Below are positions 25,299 through 32,533 of a stretch of DNA of 38,391 nucleotides, piece by piece; position 1 is the stretch's first letter; each line of letters starts with the position of its first letter. The stretch is taken from positions 1 through 38,391 of the forward strand of contig JBLHGQ010000010.1 in assembly GCA_047614505.1 (NCBI GenBank). The letters are read 5' to 3'. The position numbers and the translations under genes are program-made. The notes under the pieces were generated by a model. That model was not told where the DNA came from, did not search any database, and saw only the letters and a program-made list of their open reading frames with translations. This DNA is from JABDJL01 sp047614505. GTDB lineage: Bacteria; Pseudomonadota; Gammaproteobacteria; Xanthomonadales; SZUA-36.

Positions 25299-25439
25299 TT
25301 GTCTTTGCGAAAGTTTGTAATAGCACTGCTGGCGAGTTTCACCGCTAGCAGTGCTGTAGCCGCAGAGATGAGTCAACCCACCGGGTATTATTCGGTACAG
25401 CCTATTTTGGAGTCTCTCTTGGATCTAAGAAGTATTTAA
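25299..25439 (+). CDS. Possible small secreted peptide (46 aa) or remnant of a secreted protein
   Basis: From TTG at 25299 a 46-residue frame reads MSLRKFVIALLASFTASSA, a textbook Sec signal peptide with cleavage site AVAA, then about 23 residues ending DLRSI. No ribosome site is obvious, and the frame is open further upstream into the receptor gene's end. It could be a genuine small exported peptide, or the decayed 5' end of a periplasmic-protein gene. It sits alone between the second receptor and the second flavin dehydrogenase. I do not recognise the mature part. Confidence 0.35.
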   Translation: MSLRKFVIALLASFTASSAVAAEMSQPTGYYSVQPILESLLDLRSI

Positions 25440-25469
25440 ATTCAGTAGTATCACAGCGGGATCAGGCTC

Positions 25470-27104
25470 ATGGAAATTCAATGCGATGTTGTCGTTATCG
25501 GTTCAGGTGTTGGTGGATTGGCTTCAGCACTTTCCGTACATGAGTCGGGTCTGAAAGTTATTGTAGTAGAAAAAGGTGAAAAGCTGGGTGGCGGCACGGG
25601 AGTGTCTGCTGGAGGTATCTGGATCGGTAATAACCATTTGGCGCAGGAAGCCGGTGTAACGGATTCCAGGGATGACATCATCAGCTACATGAAATTCCTG
25701 GGCGGGGCTCAGATTGATGAAGAAAAACTGCTTGCATACGTAGATGTGGCACCGGAAGCCCTTCGGTTCTATGAGCAATGCGGGGTGGAATTCAAGCTCA
25801 TAAAGAATATCCCGGATCACTATTTCCCCGATGGGCCCGGATCCAGGGATTGGGGCCGCACAATTGAAGCAAAACTCATATCCGCGAATGAACTTGGTGA
25901 TTTGCGCGATAAGATTTTTATGTCTCCCAATGAACCTCCGGAAGTCACTTCGGAAGAAAGTATTGGATGGGGAGGGTTTAATAATCTGGCCGGATGGGAT
26001 ATGGAACTGGTAGAAAAGCGGCGTTCTGAGCGTATGCTCGGAAGAGGTGCAGCGTTGGTTGCTCATCTGGTGAAAGCGCTACTTGAACGTGAGGTCCCGA
26101 TATATCGTGGCATGGCAGCGGACAAGCTCAGAATGGATGGCGATCGGGTTATTGGTATAACGACGGTAAACGGAGACATTATTCACGCAGGGAAATCGGT
26201 TGTTATTTCGACCGGTGGATATGAATCGAATGATGATCTTGCTGCAACATATGAAGGACTTCCGGGATGGCGTTCCATGTTTCCGGATACCTTGACTGGC
26301 GATGGAATGGTCATGGCTACCGAAATTGGGGCCGCAGTCGAGATTATTCATAACAATATGGCGCTTTTCTTAGGGTTTGTAGTCCCGCGTAAAAAGGAAG
26401 ATAGCATTCCGTTTTTCCGGCTTGTCGGGATCACCGAGATGCTATGTCCACATACACTGGTTGTTAATGGTCAGGGACAACGGTTCGCAGACGAGTCCTA
26501 TTTTCAATCCATAATTCCCGCTCTTCGTGAATTTAGTACTTCACGCCATACTTTCGTGAATCTTCCCTGTTATCTGGTTTTCGATAGTCAGTTCAAGAAG
26601 AAATTTTCTTTTGTGGGGAATCCTGTAGGTGATGATATTCCGGATTGGGTTGCATCCGCGGATAATTTCAAGGATTTGGCCGGGAAACTTGATATCGACC
26701 CCGAAGGCCTGATGAATACTGTCAGCCGATTCAACGGGTTTGCAGAAAGCGGTTATGACGAAGATTTTCTACGTGGCGATAAAAAGTGGTCCCTAGGAAA
26801 CAGGGAAGCATGGAACGAAGAGGATGGCAAACCCAGTTATGCCAATCCTACATTAGGCAGTTTATCTGAGCCTCCGTACTATGCCGCAGAGCTTCATCCC
26901 AGCGCTTTTTGCTCTGCCGGCCTGTTAACGAACGCTCAAGCACAGGTCATTAATCAGCGCGGGAATCCGATTGCCGGCCTTTATGCAGTGGGTAATGCTG
27001 CAGCTCATACGGAATATGGTGTTGGCTATCAGGCAGGCTATTCTTTGGCCTCGGGTCTGACATTCGGTTATGTGGCGGCTAAGCACATGACGGAAAATAA
27101 ATAG
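25470..27104 (+). CDS. FAD-dependent dehydrogenase, 3-ketosteroid-delta1-dehydrogenase/fumarate reductase family (second copy)
   Basis: A 544-residue flavoprotein, clearly paralogous to 7397-9028. GSGVGG lies at residues 11-16, VVEKGEKLGGGTG follows, then ISTGGYESNDDL near 245, and the C-terminal FAD loop IAGLYAVGNAAAHTEYGVGYQAG. Shared blocks include APEALRFYEQCGVEFKLI and GYES...PGWRSMFPD with matching positions in copy one. It should desaturate or reduce a cyclic ketone or related enone in the cytoplasm. The gene converges with the MetE-like gene; only 17 bp separate their ends and I see no terminator in between. Confidence 0.88.
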   Translation: MEIQCDVVVIGSGVGGLASALSVHESGLKVIVVEKGEKLGGGTGVSAGGIWIGNNHLAQEAGVTDSRDDIISYMKFLGGAQIDEEKLLAYVDVAPEALRFYEQCGVEFKLIKNIPDHYFPDGPGSRDWGRTIEAKLISANELGDLRDKIFMSPNEPPEVTSEESIGWGGFNNLAGWDMELVEKRRSERMLGRGAALVAHLVKALLEREVPIYRGMAADKLRMDGDRVIGITTVNGDIIHAGKSVVISTGGYESNDDLAATYEGLPGWRSMFPDTLTGDGMVMATEIGAAVEIIHNNMALFLGFVVPRKKEDSIPFFRLVGITEMLCPHTLVVNGQGQRFADESYFQSIIPALREFSTSRHTFVNLPCYLVFDSQFKKKFSFVGNPVGDDIPDWVASADNFKDLAGKLDIDPEGLMNTVSRFNGFAESGYDEDFLRGDKKWSLGNREAWNEEDGKPSYANPTLGSLSEPPYYAAELHPSAFCSAGLLTNAQAQVINQRGNPIAGLYAVGNAAAHTEYGVGYQAGYSLASGLTFGYVAAKHMTENK

Positions 27105-27121
27105 CTTTCAATGAATTTTTG

Positions 27122-28228
27122 CTATCCCCAGACCTTTCGAGCAGTTTCTACTACAAGCTCAAGTTTACGCTTCTGAATGTCTGGGCTCATATGAACACCA
27201 TCGCGAGTGGCCGCACCCTGAAATCCGCATTGAGGACTAAGCGCCAGGCGCTCAAGAGGACAATGCTTGCTGGCGCTATCGATTCGTCGCAGCAATTCAT
27301 TCTGGGATTCCAGTGTAGGATTCTTGCTTGATACAAGGCCCAATACAGCAATCTTGTTTTTGGGTATAAATCGCAATGGCTCAAACCCACCTGCTGAATC
27401 TGTGTCGTATTCGAGTAAGAATCGATCAACATGCAGTTGATCGAAAAGTCGTTCAGCCAGCCATTCGTAGTCGCCGTTTCTCTTCATCCAGCTTACCCGG
27501 CTACCGCGGCATAAATGCATTGCCATGGTTACGCCTTCTTTTCGGGAGGCGTCATAGCATGTGTTGTCTGCAGCAATTTCCGCCTCCAGCAGTTTTTCAG
27601 GATCGATACCCTGCCCTTTCATATCTAAACGCCAATCCGCAAAGCAATAATTCATAAAACCCTCGTCCAACTGAAGGTAAGTTACTCCCTCCTGAACCAG
27701 CGACTGCATTTCATCCTTAATGATCGCTACGATATCTTGCCGTAGAGCATCCATGTCGGGATAAACGCTATCTGTGATGCCTTTCTTGAAACTGCTGATG
27801 GTGATGTGAGATGGGCTGGGCATGGTTATTTTGAATGGCGCTGGCGAGTGTTCAAACATAAATCGTGCGTCAACAGCTGCCAGTCTTTTAACTTTCTGGA
27901 GTTTTCCGGAAACGATCTTGGTGTGGAATTGAATTTTAATGGGCTCGCCTTCGGGTGTTTCCATATCGTACTTTGGATAGTTCCCTTCAAACCCTTCAAC
28001 CGCTTGACTGAAGTTGGTCTGCCAGGCATCCCTGCGCATTTCACCATCGCTGAATATCTCAATGCCCACATCTTGTTGCATTTTGAGTTGTTCCAGCACT
28101 GATTCGTCTTCAATACTGTTAAGTTTCTCTTTGTCGATCCGGCCGGCCTCGAAGGCACTACGGGCAGCAAGCAATTTCTCCGGACGTATCAGGCTGCCTA
28201 CCTGGTCACAATAATAATTATGGTTCAC
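27122..28228 (-). CDS. MetE C-terminal-domain-like methyltransferase-fold protein
   Basis: A 368-residue protein of the cobalamin-independent methionine synthase barrel family without the N-terminal MetE domain. Probable zinc ligands are His238 and Cys240 (MHLCRGS), Glu273 (LLEYD) and Cys334 (LSPQCGF); DQVGSLIRP opens the domain and DGEMRRDAW is near 61. Such stand-alone proteins include methyl transfer enzymes and the 2-hydroxypropyl-CoM lyase that activates a thiol on zinc, so the reaction could be demethylation or thiol addition. The start is GTG at 28228, preceded by AGAAGG. It is not a full methionine synthase and its location within a catabolic region suggests another role. The 147 bp upstream contain two palindromes. 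Confidence 0.85.
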   Translation of the reverse strand: MNHNYYCDQVGSLIRPEKLLAARSAFEAGRIDKEKLNSIEDESVLEQLKMQQDVGIEIFSDGEMRRDAWQTNFSQAVEGFEGNYPKYDMETPEGEPIKIQFHTKIVSGKLQKVKRLAAVDARFMFEHSPAPFKITMPSPSHITISSFKKGITDSVYPDMDALRQDIVAIIKDEMQSLVQEGVTYLQLDEGFMNYCFADWRLDMKGQGIDPEKLLEAEIAADNTCYDASRKEGVTMAMHLCRGSRVSWMKRNGDYEWLAERLFDQLHVDRFLLEYDTDSAGGFEPLRFIPKNKIAVLGLVSSKNPTLESQNELLRRIDSASKHCPLERLALSPQCGFQGAATRDGVHMSPDIQKRKLELVVETARKVWG

Positions 28229-28290
28229 TAAATAAACCTTCTGATAAATGAATGCAAGAACAGCAGAAACGGCGAGTGTTGCCTAATGTT

Positions 28291-28328
28291 CGTTGTGCAA
28301 CGCCAAACGTTATGCGTGTCAGACACGC
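28291..28328. promoter_or_regulatory. Two palindromes upstream of the MetE-like gene
   Basis: CGTTG-TG-CAACG (28291-28302) and GCGTGTC-A-GACACGC (28314-28328) are perfect inverted repeats, 23 bp between starts, within the 147-bp gap upstream of the GTG start. Very short loops fit protein-binding dyads better than transcription terminators. They may be operators of the MetE-like gene, or follow the Rieske gene's 3' end. Confidence 0.4.
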
Positions 28329-28375
28329 TATTCTGGAATCGGTAATGCGGTCGTTTAGTCTGTGATTTCTGGCTA

Positions 28376-29689
28376 TCATTCTTTTTTTACAAGTGGTTTC
28401 CCGGTTAAGAATTCGACACTGTACTCTTGAGTTTCAAAACCCATAGCAGCTTCGTAAGATTTGCGTATTTCTTCAGGTTGTCCCGCACTGTACAGATACC
28501 CGCGCGGTCGGCCTGCGATGTAATTCGGATTGGCCTCAATCTCTTCCTGACTCAGACCCGCTGTATATTGTTCTTTTCCAACAATGGGTAATTGAACACC
28601 TTGGTTTTTCTTTTGATCTCGGATCAGCCCCTTGGGGTCCTCGCCGGTCTTGATTTTCTCCAGGTCCGAGAAAAATCGATTCCGCATCATGATGATGCCG
28701 CGATCGCTTCTTACCAGGTGCTCTTGCGTGCGATCAGCAATTATCCCCTGACTGGACCAGACCAACATATCCTGATTAACGACATGAGAGGTGATCCATT
28801 CACCGGTCTCGGGGTCTTTCAACGGTGCATACCAATACGGGATTCGGTCTTGTTCAAATGGCTCGCGATCTTTCGGCACGCTGTTGAAAACCAACATGAT
28901 GCTGAGTGTTTTCGTATCATCAATCGGCACGCGCCATTCGAAGTGATCACCGAGGAAAAAGCAGTTCGGCCACAGTGCCACCCGCCCGGTTGTCCATTGC
29001 TCATTGTCTTCATCACCACCCTCACGTACACGCTTGTACACAAAGCCGAACTCGAATTCGTCGAAGGCCAGTTTTAAATGACGGGGCGCATTTGCTTCTC
29101 CGTTTTGCTGAACGGACGCCCAGTTTTCATGTAGCCACTCAAAATGCACCGGATCGATGGAATTCTCCTGACATTGGAACCAGTTGCAGTGGATCTCGGA
29201 GATGACGATCTGGCGAAAACCGTTTTTCCAGGTGAATGGTTCCCAGTCTGGGAGCAACGGCGCCGGTTCCGGACCCAAATAGGCCCAAAGTAAACCGCTT
29301 TTTTCTTGCACGGGGTAAGCGGCCTTGAGGCGGACATTTTTCTTGTGCCGGCCCTTTGGGCTGACCATGTCCTCGTACGGTTGAGCGATACACTGGCCAT
29401 CAGAATCGTAGAGCCAGCCGTGGTATAGGCAACGCAGGCCGCATTTCTCCACGGTACCGTAGGCCAGGTCGGCGCCGCGGTGCGCACAACGACGGTGAAC
29501 CAGGCCAAAATTACCCGACAGATCCTTATAAACTACCAGGTCTTCTCCCATCAGGCGGATTGGTTTGGTGGCTTTTTCTATCAACTCCGCTGCTGCACCG
29601 ATGGGGTGCCAGTAGCGTCGCAACAACTGGCCCATAGGTTTATCCGGGCCCACTTCAGTCAGTATTTGGTTTTTCTCCGCACTCAACAT
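28376..29689 (-). CDS. Rieske non-heme iron oxygenase, alpha subunit (phthalate dioxygenase/VanA-like)
   Basis: A 437-residue protein. The Rieske centre is Cys68-x-His70 and Cys87-x2-His90 (CAHRG and CLYHGW). The mononuclear iron site is suggested by Asp179, His182 and His187 in NSIDPVHFEWLH. The C-terminal DPKGLIRDQKKN block resembles phthalate 4,5-dioxygenase-type single-component oxygenases, which hydroxylate or O-demethylate aromatic acids. ATG at 29689 is preceded by AAAGAGGTG; a TTG at 29707 would put the ribosome site inside the gene. A reductase is required for activity, but none is present in the window. It is divergent from the dioxygenase operon. Confidence 0.9.
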   Translation of the reverse strand: MLSAEKNQILTEVGPDKPMGQLLRRYWHPIGAAAELIEKATKPIRLMGEDLVVYKDLSGNFGLVHRRCAHRGADLAYGTVEKCGLRCLYHGWLYDSDGQCIAQPYEDMVSPKGRHKKNVRLKAAYPVQEKSGLLWAYLGPEPAPLLPDWEPFTWKNGFRQIVISEIHCNWFQCQENSIDPVHFEWLHENWASVQQNGEANAPRHLKLAFDEFEFGFVYKRVREGGDEDNEQWTTGRVALWPNCFFLGDHFEWRVPIDDTKTLSIMLVFNSVPKDREPFEQDRIPYWYAPLKDPETGEWITSHVVNQDMLVWSSQGIIADRTQEHLVRSDRGIIMMRNRFFSDLEKIKTGEDPKGLIRDQKKNQGVQLPIVGKEQYTAGLSQEEIEANPNYIAGRPRGYLYSAGQPEEIRKSYEAAMGFETQEYSVEFLTGKPLVKKE

Positions 29690-29946
29690 GAACGCCACCT
29701 CTTTCAACCGATAAGGGTCTATATCATCATAGCCCGGCTTTCATTACAGAAACATTGTCTCCGCAAGGCATAAACATTCCATGTGGTTAAATTAATACAT
29801 CCTAAGTATATCATTTGTCTAATCAGTAAGCTAAAATCAATCACAATGGACGGGCGCAAATCAGATTACTTCCCAACAACGGATTTCCGTGGATCCACTA
29901 GCCTGTCCGGGACATTTATAAAAAACAACAGGGGGCAAGATAGAAC
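29690..29946. promoter_or_regulatory. Divergent control region, Rieske gene / hydratase operon
   Basis: This 257-bp gap separates two divergent units. It contains GGTTAAATTAATACAT (29785-29800), which matches the repeats at 4672 and 4704 over its first ten bases. No convincing -35/-10 pair could be singled out. Confidence 0.35.
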
Positions 29947-30951
29947 ATGATCATCGACAGTCATGCACACTTGGTAGCACCGGATTCGCTGTACAAGTAC
30001 CGGACGGACTTGGTGGCCTTCCGGGGTCAGTTCGGTTATTTCAAGGCCAACATTAGCGACGAGGCTTTGGGCAAGGCGGCCGCCCACAATGTAGCGCTGA
30101 TGGATGAAGTGGGCACGGACGTGCAGATATTATCGCCGCGGCCATTCATCCTGCTACACGGCACTAACAGGTGGAATGAGATAAGGGCGTGGACAGAGAC
30201 AAATAACGACCTGATAGCGCGCACTGTGCAGATGCATCCAACGCGATTTCGCGGTGTCGGGGCACTGCCGCAGTCACTGGGTCGGCCGGTAGAAACGGTG
30301 TTTGATGAGATTACGCGGTGTATAGAGGAACTGGGCTTTGTAGGCGTATTGCTAAACCCTGATCCCAGTGAAGGAACAGGCGAATCACCACCCCTGGGGG
30401 ACCCTTACTGGTACCCGCTTTACGAGCGGTTGTGCGAGCTGGATTTACCAGCTCACATTCACAGTGGTGCATGTACAAAACGAGAGACCTACGACGAGCA
30501 TTTCATTTCAGAAGAGAGTCTTGCGATCACGTCGATAGTTCGAGGTGGTGTTTTTAAGCGCTTTCCAGAGCTGAAGTTAATGGTAAGCCACGGTGGCGGA
30601 GCGATTCCATACCAAATGGGACGCTGGCAATCAAACACTCAGATGCAAATAGCAGCTGGTTTCCTGCCCCAAGACCATGAAGCTTTTGATGTGACGTTGC
30701 GCCGGTTCTGGTTCGATACTTTGGTGCATCATAAGCCTTCTCTGGAATTGTTACTGAGTGTGGTGGGTACGGACCGATGTTGCTTTGGAACAGAACGCCC
30801 TGGCAGCGGCGGTGGCATCAACCCGCTTACGGGATTGGCCTACGACGATTTAAAGCCGGTGATCGAAAGTATCGAGTCCTTGACAAAGTCTGATTTGCAC
30901 GCTTTGTTCGAGGGGAACGCGCGACGCTTATTCGGTCGATTGGGATTGTAG
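29947..30951 (+). CDS. 4-oxalomesaconate hydratase-like amidohydrolase (LigJ type)
   Basis: A 334-residue amidohydrolase-superfamily barrel. Metal ligands: His6 and His8 (DSHAHL), His170 or His172 (PAHIHSG), and Glu283 (FGTERPG) where decarboxylases of the family usually have Asp. To my recollection LigJ of Sphingobium uses His6, His8, a mid-barrel His and Glu282, so position and residue types fit the hydratase well. SHGGGAIPYQMGRW near 215 is the other family hallmark. LigJ hydrates 4-oxalomesaconate in the protocatechuate 4,5-cleavage and gallate pathways. It is first of three tightly spaced genes; the next, an extradiol dioxygenase, starts 10 bp downstream. A related ACMSD-type decarboxylase is the alternative. 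Confidence 0.8.
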   Translation: MIIDSHAHLVAPDSLYKYRTDLVAFRGQFGYFKANISDEALGKAAAHNVALMDEVGTDVQILSPRPFILLHGTNRWNEIRAWTETNNDLIARTVQMHPTRFRGVGALPQSLGRPVETVFDEITRCIEELGFVGVLLNPDPSEGTGESPPLGDPYWYPLYERLCELDLPAHIHSGACTKRETYDEHFISEESLAITSIVRGGVFKRFPELKLMVSHGGGAIPYQMGRWQSNTQMQIAAGFLPQDHEAFDVTLRRFWFDTLVHHKPSLELLLSVVGTDRCCFGTERPGSGGGINPLTGLAYDDLKPVIESIESLTKSDLHALFEGNARRLFGRLGL

Positions 30952-30961
30952 GGAAAAAATC

Positions 30962-31960
30962 ATGGCTGAAATTGTACTTGGGATCGGTACCTCTCACAGC
31001 CCGCTGTTGGCACTATCGCCGGCAGAATGGACCGGGCGTGGAAGTGATGATAAGCGTAACCTGAAACTTAATCTTTCGGACGGACGTTATCTCAGTTACT
31101 CGGAACTTGAGGCCGAAGTGGGCGCCCGGTATGCGGAGCAAGCAACTTTATCGAATTTTGAGGCCCAGTCGAAACAGTGTCAACAGGCGTTGGACGATTT
31201 GCAGGCAGCGCTGAGTTCCGCCGCCCCGGACGTTGTGGTCATCATCGGCGATGACCAGGATGAGTTATTTCCACTGACGAACCTCCCAGCCTTCGCGATT
31301 TATTATGGGGATGAACTGGCGACACGTCCTCTGGAAACCATGGATCATATTCCTCATTGGCTGAATGATTCGGAGGTGCCAGAAAGCTACGCCATGGATG
31401 AAGTACGTTACTTTGCCGGATCGCCTGAGCTGGGCCGTTTTCTGATTGAAAATTTGGTGGCCCGACATGTGGATGTTGGGGCAATATCAAAAGTAGAGAC
31501 GACAGATATCGAGGGCTTCGGGCACGCTTTCGGCTTTATAATCCACCGTCTATTTAATGGGCGTAGCATTCCCGTGGTACCGGTACTTCTGAATACCTAT
31601 TTTCCACCAAACCGACCAGTGCCAGAGCGGTGTTATCACATTGGAAAAGTTCTGCGCGAGGCAATCGAGTCATACCCAGAGCCATTGCGGGTAGCAGTGG
31701 TTGCTTCTGGAGGACTGAGTCACTTCGTCTGCGATGAAATATTGGACCGTCAGGTACTGACTGCATTGGAGACAGGGGATGCAGATACACTGTGTGGAAT
31801 ACCTCAAGGAGCGCTGAATGGCGGGAGCTCGGAGATCAGTAACTGGATCATGTTAGCTGGGGTAATGGAGGGTCGGAACTGTGAGTTGGTCGACTATGTG
31901 CCGGTGAAACGCACTGCGGCCGGGACAGGTGTTGGACTGGGTTTTATGGTCTGGAAATAA
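30962..31960 (+). CDS. LigB-type (class III) extradiol ring-cleavage dioxygenase
   Basis: A 332-residue enzyme of the LigB superfamily. It keeps the first iron ligand His12 (GTSHSP), the acid-base His254 (GGLSHF) and the ligand Glu291 (SSEISNW). Where LigB has its second iron ligand (NDHAS) this protein reads GDDQDE, with Gln99 in place of His. It should open a catechol-type ring with O2. No separate LigA-type small subunit is encoded nearby, so it is either a single-chain enzyme or its partner is elsewhere. It sits 10 bp after the LigJ-like gene and 11 bp before a RidA-family gene, giving a short meta-cleavage operon. Confidence 0.87.
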   Translation: MAEIVLGIGTSHSPLLALSPAEWTGRGSDDKRNLKLNLSDGRYLSYSELEAEVGARYAEQATLSNFEAQSKQCQQALDDLQAALSSAAPDVVVIIGDDQDELFPLTNLPAFAIYYGDELATRPLETMDHIPHWLNDSEVPESYAMDEVRYFAGSPELGRFLIENLVARHVDVGAISKVETTDIEGFGHAFGFIIHRLFNGRSIPVVPVLLNTYFPPNRPVPERCYHIGKVLREAIESYPEPLRVAVVASGGLSHFVCDEILDRQVLTALETGDADTLCGIPQGALNGGSSEISNWIMLAGVMEGRNCELVDYVPVKRTAAGTGVGLGFMVWK

Positions 31961-31971
31961 GGTAAGAGTAA

Positions 31972-32361
31972 ATGCCACGACGTAAGAGCATAGACATTGA
32001 AGGTTTTAGTCACGGTAAACAGCCTATTCCGGCAGCCTCACGTGTGGGCAATATCCTTGTAACTGGTGGGGTCTACGGCCTGGATACCGGCAGTGGTGAA
32101 ATACCCGATGATGCAGACCGTCAGTGCGAGTTTATGTTCGCCAACTTGAAGGCTATTTTGGAAGCAGGCGGGGCGAGTCTGGAATCAGTAGTGAAAATGA
32201 CATTTTGGGTGAAAAACACGGACGCCCGGCAAGAGATTAATCCACTTTGGCTGAAAGCCTTTCCAGATCCGGATTCGAGACCGGCCCGACACACACTGTT
32301 GAATCCGGATTTACCACTCAACCTTGTTCTCCAATGCGATGCGATCGCCGTGATCTTGTGA
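31972..32361 (+). CDS. RidA/YjgF family protein
   Basis: A 129-residue RidA-fold protein with VGNILVTGGVYG, a central helix (FANLKAILEAGGASLESVVKMTFWV) and the RPARHTL arginine that binds the carboxylate in imine deaminases. Family members form trimers and hydrolyse reactive enamines/imines, or act as 2-aminomuconate deaminase or isomerase-like helpers in aromatic breakdown. It is last in the operon with the ring-cleavage dioxygenase and follows at 11 bp, so it probably acts on a ring-fission product; the exact reaction is unknown. AAGGTAAGAG precedes the ATG. Confidence 0.85.
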   Translation: MPRRKSIDIEGFSHGKQPIPAASRVGNILVTGGVYGLDTGSGEIPDDADRQCEFMFANLKAILEAGGASLESVVKMTFWVKNTDARQEINPLWLKAFPDPDSRPARHTLLNPDLPLNLVLQCDAIAVIL

Positions 32362-32533
32362 GGGTCGCACTCTAAATTAATTAGACTAAATACTACAAAT
32401 ACCCTATTTTATCAGGAATTATTTTTACAACATGTTTAATTATTTCTTGAATTTATTTGAATCTTGAAAGCTCATGATAGGATGTCTTTTGGGATTCAGC
32501 CACGTCGATTGTTCTTTTTGAGAGGAAGCTATA
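32362..32533 (+). promoter_or_regulatory. AT-rich control region upstream of the M29-like gene
   Basis: 172 bp without coding frames and rich in A/T. It has ATGTTTAATTAT (a partial match to the other receptor-upstream motifs) and a weak promoter-like TTGAAT, 15 bp, TAGGAT upstream of the start codon. GAGAGGAAG is a strong ribosome site just ahead of the ATG at 32534. Confidence 0.35.

Noticed and set aside
28592..29077. Plus-strand 161-residue frame opposite the Rieske gene
   Set aside because: It lies wholly inside the Rieske oxygenase gene, whose motifs are clear, and has no ribosome site or recognisable domain.
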